The notes beneath the pieces were generated by a model that worked only from the letters and a program-made list of their open reading frames with translations, did no database searches and had not been told where the DNA came from. The position numbers were made by a program, and so were the translations under genes. Below are positions 34,235 to 45,147 of a stretch of 64,000 nucleotides of DNA, piece by piece. Source of the DNA: Fomes fomentarius. Its lineage: Eukaryota > Basidiomycota > Agaricomycetes > Polyporales > Polyporaceae. The stretch's first letter is position 1. The number at the start of each line of letters is the position of its first letter. Location: assembly GCA_022606135.1 (NCBI GenBank), contig JABYQN010000018.1:62001-126000 (forward strand), given 5' to 3'.

Positions 34235-34671
34235 TTCAACTCAAATCAATCCCTGTTCCTCCACATCTCGCAGAGAAGTTCGCGAAGTGTTTCAGCCCGG
34301 TGTCAATCAACGAGCGCCAGCTGCACAAGGAGACGATGTCACGCGAGGTACTGCTGCATAAGGAGTTTGAGGGATGTGTGGACCTGAAGAGGATATGCGA
34401 CTGATCTATCTGTGCGTGTCCCTCTCATTCTCTCTTCCTCTTACCTCCATCTGTGCTGACGCCCCATCCATTCACAGTCAGTGTCGAGTCCGAAGGACCG
34501 TACATGCCTGAGTCCCTCTTCCCGGAGTTGATCAAGGTCATGCGTGCGAAGATCACATCCATCCGTGAAGCTGCGGAGGCCCTCCTTGCGGACTCGCAGG
34601 ATCTCGGGGGCGGCGTGGCCGTGGCGAATGGGCCAGACGAGGATGGGGATGTCGAGATGAGCGGGGCATAG
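34235..34671 (+). pseudogene. RPC40 (RPAC1, Pol I/III subunit AC40) C-terminal fragment
   Basis: The last part of the shared RNA polymerase I/III subunit AC40. The first block has HLAEKFAKCFSPVSINERQL, ETMSREVLLHKEFEGCVDLK and RICD; an intron with acceptor near 34477 follows; then VSVESEGPYMPESLFPELIK and VMRAKITSIREAAEALLA. These match the C-terminal segment of the family, where the SVES and P-E-LF...IKVM motifs are conserved. The N-terminal two thirds of the protein, including most of the Rpb3/RpoA-like dimerisation domain, is missing: recognisable homology starts about 20 bp after the IR2 edge at 34213. This is a truncated fragment. Confidence 0.7.
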
Positions 34672-34699
34672 TGTGGTGTCGAGGGTCGGTGGTTGGGTC

Positions 34700-35640
34700 G
34701 GATGTGCACGGAGCAGGGATTGGGATGAGCAGCACGCGAGTAAGTACAATATGAGTCTATGGAGAAGGTTTCAATCCTTTCACCGTCGCCCGTCGCCTTC
34801 TGAGTAACGGGTGAGTCTTGGAGCCCACTCCATTGCGAGCATGGTGTCGACAGCCTGCTCTCACAACTCGTATCCTCCAGCAGTTCTGCGCGGTTGCGTC
34901 TTTGAGCATGTCCATCCTCTTCCCCACCTCCGACAAATTCACGAACTTCTTATTTTACCCCATGCACCTCACCTCATTTGCCACGTCCTCCGCGTGGCCG
35001 CTGTCTGGTGACAGCATGGCGGCTGGGTTCTGGTCAAATCCTCCGTGCGAGCGGTATCCCTGGGTGGGGCGAGCAGGTTGGTGGCAATAATGCTGCTGCG
35101 CGCGTGTGGCTGCCCTCGTTGGTTTGTTCGCGCGTTCGTTGTTGCGGTCTGTGAGGAGGTGCTTGACTGCATCCAGATCGGACATGGTCAAACATTTGGA
35201 ACTGGCTTTGTCCACGGTAGCCGTTATCTCGTCTCGTTCCGCACATCGCACTGGTAAAGCTCGTAACCATGATTTGCTCTCATGTTGCTACGCTGAGTCT
35301 CCCTTCACACAGTTGGCATCATGACATTGACTTGGAGTGACAGCTTTGGGCGCTCAGGGGTGTAACATTTGCTAGCGCCAGTGTGACGCCACTGGTCTGG
35401 ATTATTATAGAATAACAACAACATGTAGTGTTCGTTTTGAGGGATATATGTGGTTATTGCACCTGCCATTTGCCAAAGAAATTGCTGTTATGTGCCCTTA
35501 ATATAGAGTTGAGGCCAGCAAGCGATGTGTGTGATTGCAGCATGACATCGTCACACTGTGACAGTTCGCGTTTCGGCCTGCTAGTGTTCCTTCGAACCCA
35601 ACTCCACGACAACATCTCACAGTATTTGTGTTGTGCCCTC
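34700..35640. other. No recognised gene
   Basis: Short ORFs only. A minus-strand stretch near 34860-34940 (NLSEVGKRMDMLKDATAQNC) looks formerly coding but is not assigned. The last 300 bp are AT-richer and lie just upstream of the AT-hook gene, so they may hold its promoter. Confidence 0.35.
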
Positions 35641-35647
35641 CTTTAGA

Positions 35648-37679
35648 ATGCCAGAAGGCGACACTCAAAGTGCATACCACTATATAGTCACCCGCGCCAT
35701 CAAAGAGTATGCAAACACACACCTGGGAGAAGTGCTGACAGGTGAGCATAACGCCGCAGAGTACAGTGTTTATGTACAGGAAATCCGGAACGATAATTGG
35801 GTCTGACAGGACACTGGGCCTTCTTTCCGCGGTGTTTTGCTATTGGTACTCGGCAGCGCAAGTATACCACCATGACATGCGAGTCGTGGGGGTACAAAGA
35901 CACCCAAGAAGAAATGCCGGCGGACTATGAAGTGAACAAGTACGACCAAGAGCGACTTGAAATGAAGGCTTGGGAGCCGCTGACGTTCCTGGTGAAGCCA
36001 CTCACACCCGGTCCTGTCGCTGTCCAGTCACGGGGCAAGGAGATCATATTGGCTGCTGGATTCGTAAGTGTCTCCGCCATTCTGCAAAGACTTTTCTCCA
36101 CGTCGGGAGGCTGACACCTGTTGGAGCACGCCGTACGTATCCATCTTGGCCTGGAAGCCTGTATCAGCATTGTCTCCCTCGAAGACTACCGTGCTCTCGT
36201 TGGGAACTGCGCACCAGGACCCAACAGAAACAAGTCAAAGGCCAACCGCCTCCGCTCTTTCATCCTGCCCTCCCAGTTTGTTGTCCCAGGCTGTCAGTCT
36301 TCTCTGACTGGTGGGGACAGACTTGTCAATGTATTTGGTGCACTTGTCTGCCAGGATCGCGCTATCATTGTCACAGACTTCTCGCGTCTGGTGCGCTTCC
36401 ATGTATTTAGCCGTCCAGTACTGTGGAGTCCTGCTGATGTGCTGCCCAAATCGGAGGTGGGTTTCCCGATGTACTATCAATCATTATAAGACAATGACAC
36501 TTGTTTTGTAAGTATTGGGGCGCGCTGTGGGACAAAGGTCATGGACCCGACTGGATATATGAGACCGAAGAAGCTTTGTATATGCTGGATGCTTGGAGGA
36601 CGCAAGTGCTGGAGGGGGACATCGGTCCACAGAATGATGTTCCCATCATAGCATCGCTGTACAGCGTGCAAACCGTCTTCAACGGATTAGGCAAGCACAC
36701 TGCGAACGACCTCCTCCATCTCATATCTATGTGGCCTGGCACCCCAACGACCGTGGTGTGCAAGGACAATGAGATGTTTGGCCGGTTGCGTTCTGGATTG
36801 CCAGCATACATGGCTATCTGGGCTTCCGACCGGTTCCTCAAACTTGTGGCCACACCCGCAAACCATACTAATCCATTTGCTTTCAATCACCGTTCACACC
36901 GGTACTACATGTCGGAGTACGTCCATGTGTACCGCAAATCCTTCTGTATGGTGTCCCTGGAGCTATTCAACGACCTCACATCACACGGCATGCTGGATGA
37001 GAAGCACATTTTGGGTGAGTGGCATCTTGATAATGCGTTATGTGGTGCTGACATGCATGTGATATTGTAGGTGACAGCTACGCTTGCGACCCCATCGCGC
37101 TGACTGACAAGACCTACAAGGTATTACCAGTGTACGATTACCAGCTAGGCTCCGTCAAGTTCTACAGCACCATACTAGCTAGACGACCGACTGAATGGAA
37201 GTATGCCTTGAATGGGCCAAGGGTAAGTGACTCGTAGTTTCTCGTTTGCCAGCACAGCTGAGACCATATTTGCAAGACCTTGGCACCGGATATGAGGAGC
37301 CTAGCTAACAGCACTACCGTGGGCATCGCGTCGTTTCGGGAGATGGTAGATAATATGCCGTCAATCAGCACCAAGTGGAAGGCGGGGCGTAAGAAGACAG
37401 TACGTATCGGAGTATGGCTACGGTATTTCATTAACGTTCTCTTAATAGCATCGCACTGGCAAGCGAGGCCGGCCGTCAAAAGATCCGAGGAAGAAGGACC
37501 TTATACGGGCACTACACGTGGTGGAGGGCTATAAGGCACGTCTGAAGTCGCAGATGGAGATGCTGCATGTGGTCCATGACCCAGGCAGTGAAGCGGATGA
37601 CGGTGACGAGACCGACTATGGAGACAAGGGGGTAGACCACGAGGTGACATTGGGGAAGCGCAAGAGGTGGAACCGATGA
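35648..37679 (+). CDS. Uncharacterised 561-aa protein with C-terminal AT-hook
   Basis: Seven exons with phase-consistent GT-AG introns: 35648-35741, 35810-36063, 36127-36456, 36513-37014, 37071-37222, 37277-37399, 37449-37679. The product is about 561 residues. Features: GHWAFFPRCFAIGTRQRKYT, FILPSQFVVPGCQSSLTGGD followed by RLVNVFGALVCQDRAIIVTD, HNP-type aromatic segments (PFAFNHRSHRYYMSEYVHVY), and near the C-terminus a classical AT-hook core in KRGRPSKDPRKKD followed by a Lys/Asp/Glu-rich tail. I recognise no catalytic motif. The AT-hook suggests DNA binding in the nucleus. Its last intron, last exon and 3' flank are duplicated, with divergence, at 38893-39240. Confidence 0.75.
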
Positions 37680-37743
37680 GCAGAGGAGCAGAGGGGAGCT
37701 GTACCACGGATTGGTGAGGTTGCGAGTGTGAGGAGGATGACGG
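37391..37743 (+). repeat. Source copy of a direct repeat (3' end of the AT-hook gene)
   Basis: Starts in exon 6 (aagaagacagtacg), includes the last intron, exon 7 with the AT-hook and about 60 bp of 3' flank. It is repeated at 38893-39240 with roughly 10% divergence, mostly C-to-T or G-to-A in the second copy. Confidence 0.9.
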
Positions 37744-37920
37744 GTTCACTCTCAATTGCCCTACATAACGATCTTGACAACATGACTCAGTCTAGTGTAG
37801 TTCTACATTTACTCGTCCAGCTTTACATAGTCCTATTGCTTCGTGCGGTCCGTTCCCAAGAGGCAGTCCAGGAATTATAGAACACCATGGCCTCATACCG
37901 CCTTGTCTATCAAAGTCACC

Positions 37921-38230
37921 ATCATGACTCCGACCTATACATGCACGGTTCAGAAGTACATCAGCTACAAGAAGGGCATACCACTGAAAAACGCTCCCGG
38001 CTCAGCAAAATCCCGAAGCGATTGCGACCTGTACATGAGCAGGTCAGCTGGAAGGAGAAATGGATACGGCCGAAAACGCTTCGGGCTCACCATTATTTGG
38101 AAGCAATTGCGACTGGGACATGAACAGGTCCAGTACAATCAGAAGCGCATACAGCCGGAAGAGTGCCGGGCTGGCGGACATCCTGGAGCAATTTCGACCG
38201 GTACATGAGCAGTTCAGCTACAGGCAGCAA
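37921..38230. repeat. 86-bp tandem repeat, about 3.5 units
   Basis: Diverged units begin at 37921, 38007, 38093 and 38179, each 86 bp apart, with core gcgacctgtacatgagcagg. Because 86 is not a multiple of three, each unit is in a different frame, yet each encodes a related peptide: RLRPVHEQVSW, QLRLGHEQVQY, QFRPVHEQFSY. The last unit crosses the outer edge of the right IR2 arm at 38192. Confidence 0.75.
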
Positions 38231-38892
38231 GCAGAAGTATCAGCATCGTCACTTACACAAGCAAAGCAAAGTAACAAGGTGTTCGATACTTGTGATGGAG
38301 TTAGATTGAGCGGACAACACTAGACTCAATGATGCGAATTGGTTCCAATATACACAGAGTTTGTTCCCACTGGTTGTCCCCAAGCATGGAATAGTGGTCT
38401 CCTGCACTTCCTGCCAAGATAGAAACCCACTCCTACAATGGCGGAAGTGATTGCTGTGCGGGTTTGGATGGGCGAGCGATCGCAGATTTGGGATCGCTCG
38501 CCAAGAGGTATAGGGGATGCGAACCGCATGGCTCCCATCATCCGCCGGTCCGTGCACCATAGCTTGAATGGTCTCATAATATTGCACCAACTGCTCGGTC
38601 CGCCTCTTCATGTTCCCTTCCGCCTTCCGTAATAGAGCAAGGTAGTGTTCGGATCGACCGTTGCCGGACCGACCGGCGTCTGGTCATCATCACCCCCAAC
38701 AACCAATTTCGCTCGTCCGGGCGATACCAGGTAACAGACGAGATGGTGACGCGAGGCTCCCCGCCATCCTGCCAGCCTGCAGGCTGCAGCATAGTCCTCA
38801 GCAACGGCACCACGCCAGGAGGGTACTCTGTGCAGTTTCAAGCCCCGGCCACTCTGCACGCAGTCCATTCTTTGCGGACACAGCGAATCTGC
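38192..38892. repeat. Inner inverted repeat (IR2), right arm, 701 bp
   Basis: Reverse complement of 33512-34213. Bounded on the left by the minisatellite and on the right, with no spacer, by the diverged direct repeat of the AT-hook gene end. Confidence 0.95.
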
Positions 38893-39240
38893 AAGAAGAC
38901 AGTACGTATCAGAGTACGGTTACGAATTTTTGTTGATCACGTTCTCTTGATAGCATCGCACTGGCAAGCGAGGCCGGCCGTCAAAAGATCCAAGGAAGAA
39001 GGACCTTATACAAGCACTACACGTGGTGGAGGGCTATAAGGCACATCTGAAGTCGCAGATGGAGATGCTACATGTGGTCCATGACCCAGGCAGTGAAGCG
39101 GATGATGGTGATGAGACCGACTATGGAGACATGGGGGTAGACAATGAGGTGACGTTGGGGAAGCGCAAGAGGAGAAACCATTGAGCAGAGGGGAGCTATA
39201 CTACAGATTGGTGAGGTTGCAAGTGTGAGGAGGGTGACGG
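38893..39240 (+). pseudogene. Truncated, mutated second copy of the AT-hook gene 3' end
   Basis: Direct repeat of 37391-37743. It keeps the splice sites and the frame through the AT-hook (KRGRPSKDPRKKD) to a TGA near 39184. It differs by about 30 substitutions, most of them G-to-A or C-to-T, many at CpG in the other copy, and by a 9-bp gap in the 3' flank. The upstream part of the gene is absent, being replaced by IR2. The last 4 bp (acgg) are shared with the start of the large right arm. Confidence 0.85.
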
Positions 39241-39265
39241 AGCAGGGCACACCCAGAGCAGAGAC

Positions 39266-39416
39266 ATACGGAAAACTCGCGTCTGAACTCGCTTCGATAA
39301 CCCAGCGTTGCCAGGAGCGCGTCGTCAGCGTGCTTCAGAGCCTTCAGGGCTCCTCCATGATGAGACTCTTCTTCTGCCACTGTGGAGGCCGTCGTCCGCT
39401 TTTCTTCGTCTGACAT
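39266..39416 (-). pseudogene. Permease exon 1 only (right-arm copy)
   Basis: Mirror of the first exon of the permease at 22708: MSDEEKRTTASTVAEEE through SEFRREFS, followed by the first 30 bp of intron 1. It then runs into the AT-hook gene remnant at 39236. The other exons are missing, so the left-arm side keeps the ancestral arrangement at this edge. Confidence 0.9.
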
Positions 39417-40013
39417 CGGTGCGCGGAGAGCAAAGGATTTGCGAGAAGAGGGAGAAGAAGAGAAGGTTATTGGGCGGCTGGAAGCCCCGTCGATATGCCA
39501 CGAGCGGTGATGATAAGGCTGCTTTGCAAATCTCTAATCGAACTGGATGTCGAGCATTCCCGCATATAGTACATCTGGTCGACTTGGAGCGTAAGCGGGC
39601 GAGCGGACGCTCAGAGACTTCTTAGGGGCGCCTGAGTGCACAAGCATGAGAAGACAAGGTCTAGAAGAGAAATCGATCAGCTTCGTGTTGAGTACTGTAT
39701 ATGATAACGCACTCGTGAGCGACGGAGTAGGATACACCCCGGGGAGCGTGAGCTTATGTGAAGCTCTATCAACCATGTCATCGTGGCATTCAGTCATGTT
39801 GATCCGGCGCCAACGGAAAGAAGTTCTTCTGGATATTATAATTGAGATTCTCCACAGGATGTCACGCCCGGGTCAGTCCACGGAGCCCCGTCACGGTGCC
39901 TTTAGATTCTTCTCATACGATATCTGGTCATCTCCACCTACCTTCCTTCTTGACCCCAGCGATCCTCACCTGCAGAACCAGACACTGCACGCATGCCACG
40001 CATCATGTTGAAT

Positions 40014-41484
40014 TCATGCCTTGGGAACAAGGTTGGGCTCGTACAGAGGTGAAGACTCCCCGCTTGACATCTCTCGAGTAAGTCTCTGATGCCATGCTGA
40101 GCGTTGCCCTCCCTCTCAACCTCGGATACTTCCCAAACCCCCTCGTGTATTTACTGCTGTCGTGATCATCGCATAGGGAGTCTATGCCGGGGAGGTCGGA
40201 ACACCTCGCTTGCTCAAGCTCTTCGCCAAGTACGGCATCAAGACGACATGGTTCATCCCAGGTGCGCCCGGGGTGCGCCCTACCCTGCTCTGCCACGTAT
40301 CTCGCGAAATGAAATGCCCCATGGGAACTTTGCAATTGTCAGGACGCAGCTTGGAGACGTTTCCGGAACAGATGGCTGCTGTATGGGACGCCGGACATGA
40401 GATGTGCGTGCGTTCCGTGTGGTCGAATTTGAGGTTCGCGGGTCCAGTCTGCTGATGGCGCGCGCGTGTATACGTGCAGAGGGCTGCACGGGTACTCGCA
40501 CGAGAATCCGGTCGCGATGTCTCTAGAGCAGCAGAAGGACATACTCGATCACACGTACCAGCTTCTCACCGAGTTCAACAACGGCGTATCGCCCAAAGGC
40601 AGCGTCGCGCCGTGGTGGGAAACGAGCAAGGAAGGGACGATGCTGCTACTCGACAAGGGGATAGAGTATGGTGAGTTATGTCGGTTCGCGTCTGCTTGTG
40701 AATGTTTGTCCTCACCGGCTGTGTAATCTAGACCATCCCATCATGGCTCACGAGTAAGTACCCGACATCGTGGACGGCATTCGGCACGATCTTACGCCAT
40801 TGCGCGCGATGCAGCTCCCAAGCCTTCTACCTGCGCGACCAGGACCTCTGGAACAAGATCGACTACAAGGCGAAGGCAGAGACGTGGATGAAGCCGCTCG
40901 TCAGGGGCAAAGAAACAGGTCTGGTCGAAATTCCTGCCAACTGGTACCTCGACGACTTGCCGCCCATGATGTAGGTCTCCATGCAGGGCATGCATGCAGT
41001 AATGCGATGTTGATAGCTTGCCGTGTCCTAGGTTTATCAAGTCTAGCCCCAACTCTCATGGATGGGTACGTCGTTCGAGTTGTGTGAAGTCTTGGCGCGT
41101 ATCCACTGAATTGTCGTGCGTACATAGGTCAACGCACGGGACGTGGAGCAGCTTTGGAAGGACATGTTCACGTACTTGTACAGGTCATACGCATTCTATC
41201 TGTCGCATGCCCACGATGCGCTATCTATACTCTTCGTGATTGTTTGCTGATTTTGAACTCTTCGGCCTACAGGGAGGAAGAGAACTTCATCTTCCCAATC
41301 ACAATACACCCCGATGTCAGCGGGTACGTGATTCTCCTGCACTCGTGTGTCTCATCATTGACGTGCGACCTACACTACATATGCAGCCGCCCGCACGTTG
41401 TGTTGATGCTCGTCAAAAGTCTTCCCATTCACACTAACGCTCAGTGCCCTGTTTTAATTCACTATCTCCCCCTAAATTCACTTC
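40014..41484 (+). pseudogene. Polysaccharide deacetylase-like gene, right-arm copy
   Basis: Mirror of 20640-22110. Exons read GSYRGEDSPLDISR (40019-40078), [20 protein letters not shown] onward (about 40180-40260), then [28 protein letters not shown] after an acceptor near 40479, DKGIEY (with Asp, unlike the left copy), [19 protein letters not shown] and EENFIFPITIHPDVSG. All splice sites I could check are GT-AG. The N-terminal catalytic Asp exon and a family-like C-terminus were not found. Confidence 0.75.
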
Positions 41485-41513
41485 TTCATTTTTTCAACGT
41501 TTCAACGTTCTGA

Positions 41514-42824
41514 ATGTGATCCCCCTGGCAACCCTCCCCCTCGACGCCACATCGTCGACACCTTCACGGCCGGTTGCTCACCGTCGACATCGTTAAACGC
41601 GCCCTCCTTCCGCCTCTACGCCGACTCCGCACCGCGCCGCGATCATCAAACCCACCGCTGCGCATCCCTCGATCGCACTCTTACGCGCCCGGTAGGACGG
41701 AACTGCCACACAATGGTCACAACCGGTAAAACGGACAAACCGATCGCGAAAATGGAAAATGGAAAATGGAAAAACACGTCGCAAAAATCGGAATAAATGA
41801 GATAAATAACGAATAACGAAAAACGACGTAGGAACGGTTCATCGAGTGGGTGAACACGCACTTCCTGCGTGCGGTGCCACGTGGGCGCGCATGGTCGATT
41901 AGGCGGCCGAATTCCGCGCGCGCGTCGCGCCCCCGCCTGGTGCTGTGCTGCCGTGCGGGTTCGTTCCGCGCGCGAGCGAGGGTGTCTCTGCTTGATGCTC
42001 GGCATGTTGGCATGAACGAGCATGGAGAAGAGATGCCCTTCAAAAATGTTCTTCCGCAGCGTCGCGCCGCTCGGCGAATCGAGGGTAGCTGTATGGATAG
42101 GATTTTCTGAGTAGTCGCAAGTTGCGGGCGGGTGTACGATGATGACTCTAGGAACCTCAGGTGCACTGAGCAATGACATACAGGACTCGAAACTATGTTG
42201 AGGTTTCGCTTTCAGCTGTACAGTACTCACTCAATTGCTGTGATCCCCAGTGCAGACCAGTACTGTTGTTGGTTCATCCTCGTACGGTGTGAACCTGGAA
42301 CATACTCTGACCGATGACGTATTACGCTCCAGGTCGACTGCATCATCATCTGCATCATCATTTGGCTGTTGGCCACGATTCCTCTCGCTCCTCGCTCTTC
42401 CTCCTCACTGCTCCTTCAATCACCTCAACTCCGTCAGCGCGCTGCCCTGCCTTCCGTTCTAATCAGTACCCTCTAGGTCACAAATCACACACAGGCAGCC
42501 CGTGCTCTCCGAGTCCGACCGCTGTCGGACGGCCCAGGTACGTCTTTCTTTGTTCCAGTATCCATTGAGCAGTGTGCCCGCACGACATGGATGTTGAAAC
42601 CAACATCCATCTCGTCCTCGTCCGAATCTCGCCTTCAAGTGCGACATCTTCGCTGCCCGATCGTCAATAACTTGACCGCGACCGCGACCGCTCGTACATA
42701 CTCGAACCGTCGTCTGCCGCCTCACATACAGTCCGTCAATGCGGGATGTATGCTCTCTGCCGGCCGCTGTCGTGTCTCCTCGACTCCAGAGCCTGATCAC
42801 CCGCGATCCCGCCTGAGCCGCCAC
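41514..42824. other. No recognised gene (right arm)
   Basis: Mirror of 19300-20610. Confidence 0.35.
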
Positions 42825-42833
42825 ACAATCCTC

Positions 42834-44878
42834 TCGTACTTCATTCGTTCGTGTCCTCACGCCCTCAAACACTGTCTACACGCATGCACCAACACCTGCG
42901 CAAGATGTCCGGGTCTCGTCCGGACCAGAAGTGGACGTTCAAAACGACGCTCATGTTCGAGACCAGAACCAACGTCCGCGCCCGTCCGAGTCTGGAGAGC
43001 CCCGAACGATAGACGGAAACGGACGAGACAGCGTCCTGCTCGCGGCGGACGGGAATCACCATATCTCAGCGAATGTCCGTCCAATCTGCACCCGATTGGC
43101 CATCCCAAGCAGCGTTCAACATTTCGCGTCATCCCCAGCCGCTCTCGCAACGATCTGCGATCTTACACATTCCACGAACGACTGCGCATGTGACGGGTGG
43201 AATAATGGCGTCCAGCGCCCGGCAGGGAGGTAGTACTCCCACTGCTCGCCGTCGGGCACGAACACTGACGTGGCCAGGACAGACGGCCGGCCGGTGAGTC
43301 GTCTCAGATGTTCTATCGTCCTCCAGCTCACACACATGATGCGGTATGGCGCCAGGCCGGAGTCGCCTCCACGCAGTCTCAAAGCACGATCACTGCTGTG
43401 CTGGCCGTGCATGCACGAACACCTACCAACTCGTCCGGCCTCCCCCCGGTATCCAAGTCGCGCTCAACAGCCCGTTTTCGACACCCAATATAACATTCCC
43501 GCCCGTCTGCCCTCTGCACGCACCGGCCGGCATTCAAACCACCCCAGACCGAGTCTGGAGAGTGTCGCTTACGGACGGCACAGCGCGGACAGCATCATGT
43601 GTCTGGTAAGCACCCATATTGGCCATATCTCAGCGAATCCGCGTCCAATCGCAAGCTAAGTGACCCTTACAGGCAGCATTGAACATTTGTGCGGTCGTTC
43701 TCGCAACGATCGCCGTCAGTCGAAAGATTCGACTTTAGACGCAATTTCATTGACACGTATGTCCCACGACATCAGCATCATCCGCAAGATCTGTTCTGAA
43801 GCTTGGACCAGTGAGCAACAACTGGACTGTGCTCTGGCCAGAATGTACACCAGTGACTCCGCACCTTCGCCTTCTCGCAATGGACATCCCCCGTTCGCCC
43901 TCCGCCCTCCGCCCTCCGCCCTCCGCCCTCCGCCCTCCGCACACACCGGCCGGCATCCAAACCACCTCAGCCCGAGTCCGGAGAGTGTCGGACAATGCAC
44001 GGATACGGACGGCACATCGACGAGTGTCCTCAACGCTGCAGACAGTCCGGTAAGCCACGTTGCCATGTCTTAGCGAGTCCGCGTCCGATCGGAAGCTAAG
44101 TGACCCTTACAGGCAGCATTGAACATTTGTGCGGTCGTTCTCGCAACGATCGCCGTCAGTCGAAAGATTCGACTTTAGACGCAATTTCATTGACACGTAT
44201 GTCCCACGACATCAGCATCATCCGCAAGATCTGTTCTGAAGCTTGGACCAGTGAGCAACAACTGGACTGTGCTCTGGCCAGAATGTACACCAGTGACTCC
44301 GCCCGTTGATGCACCTTCGCCTTCTCGCAATGGACATCCCCCGTTCGCCCTCCGCCCTCCGCCCTCCGCCCTCCGCCCTCCGCCCTCCGCACACACCGGC
44401 CGGCATCCAAACCACCTCAGCCCGAGTCCGGAGAGTGTCGGACAATGCACGGATACGGACGGCACATCGACGAGTGTCCTCAACGCTGCAGACAGTCCGG
44501 TAAGCCACGTTGCCATGTCTTAGCGAGTCCGCGTCCGATCGGAAGCTGATGGACACTGACAGATAGCGTTGAGCATCTTGCATCCTCTGCGGCCAGTCGT
44601 GCGACGATCTGCGTCGGTCGCAAATTCGACCTCTGATGCAATTTCACTGACATATGACATCCAGACTCGACCAGTGTCCTTCCAACTCGCCGCCGTCATC
44701 GCTCCGGCCAGTCGTCCGGCCCAGTCGCGACAGGGAACGAGCGATTTCCGCGTAGTCCGAAGGGACTCGAACGCCGGAATCGACTCATTAACGTTCCTGC
44801 CGGACATCCAAGTCCGACCTCGTCCGCTTTCACTGACTCAAACACGTATACGTAGCTGCATGCAATCGCGTGAACTGT
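42834..44878. repeat. Tandem array of ~436-440 bp units, right arm
   Basis: Mirror of 17260-19290. Both near-identical units have six CCCTCCG/GGAGGGC heptamers here, whereas the left arm has four in one and six in the other; this accounts for the 14-bp offset. Confidence 0.8.
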
Positions 44879-45147
44879 GAGTTCTATCTTCGCATGCAAA
44901 CGTGGGCTGCATCTCGTGCTGATGGCACGGGTGAACACAGAGCCTTTGAATGGCTCAACACGCTGTGTCACTGCGTCTCCTTTGACTCGGGAGTACATTT
45001 CGTCGACCAAAACAGCTACCGGATGGATAGCCAGTCGTGTCTCCTCTTGCTCTTTCGCGCCGTAGACAAGGAAATTACCGATGCCCCGATGGAGCGACCA
45101 CGCTGGCACACGTCGACGGCACTGCATCGTCCGGACCGTCTCTCAGG

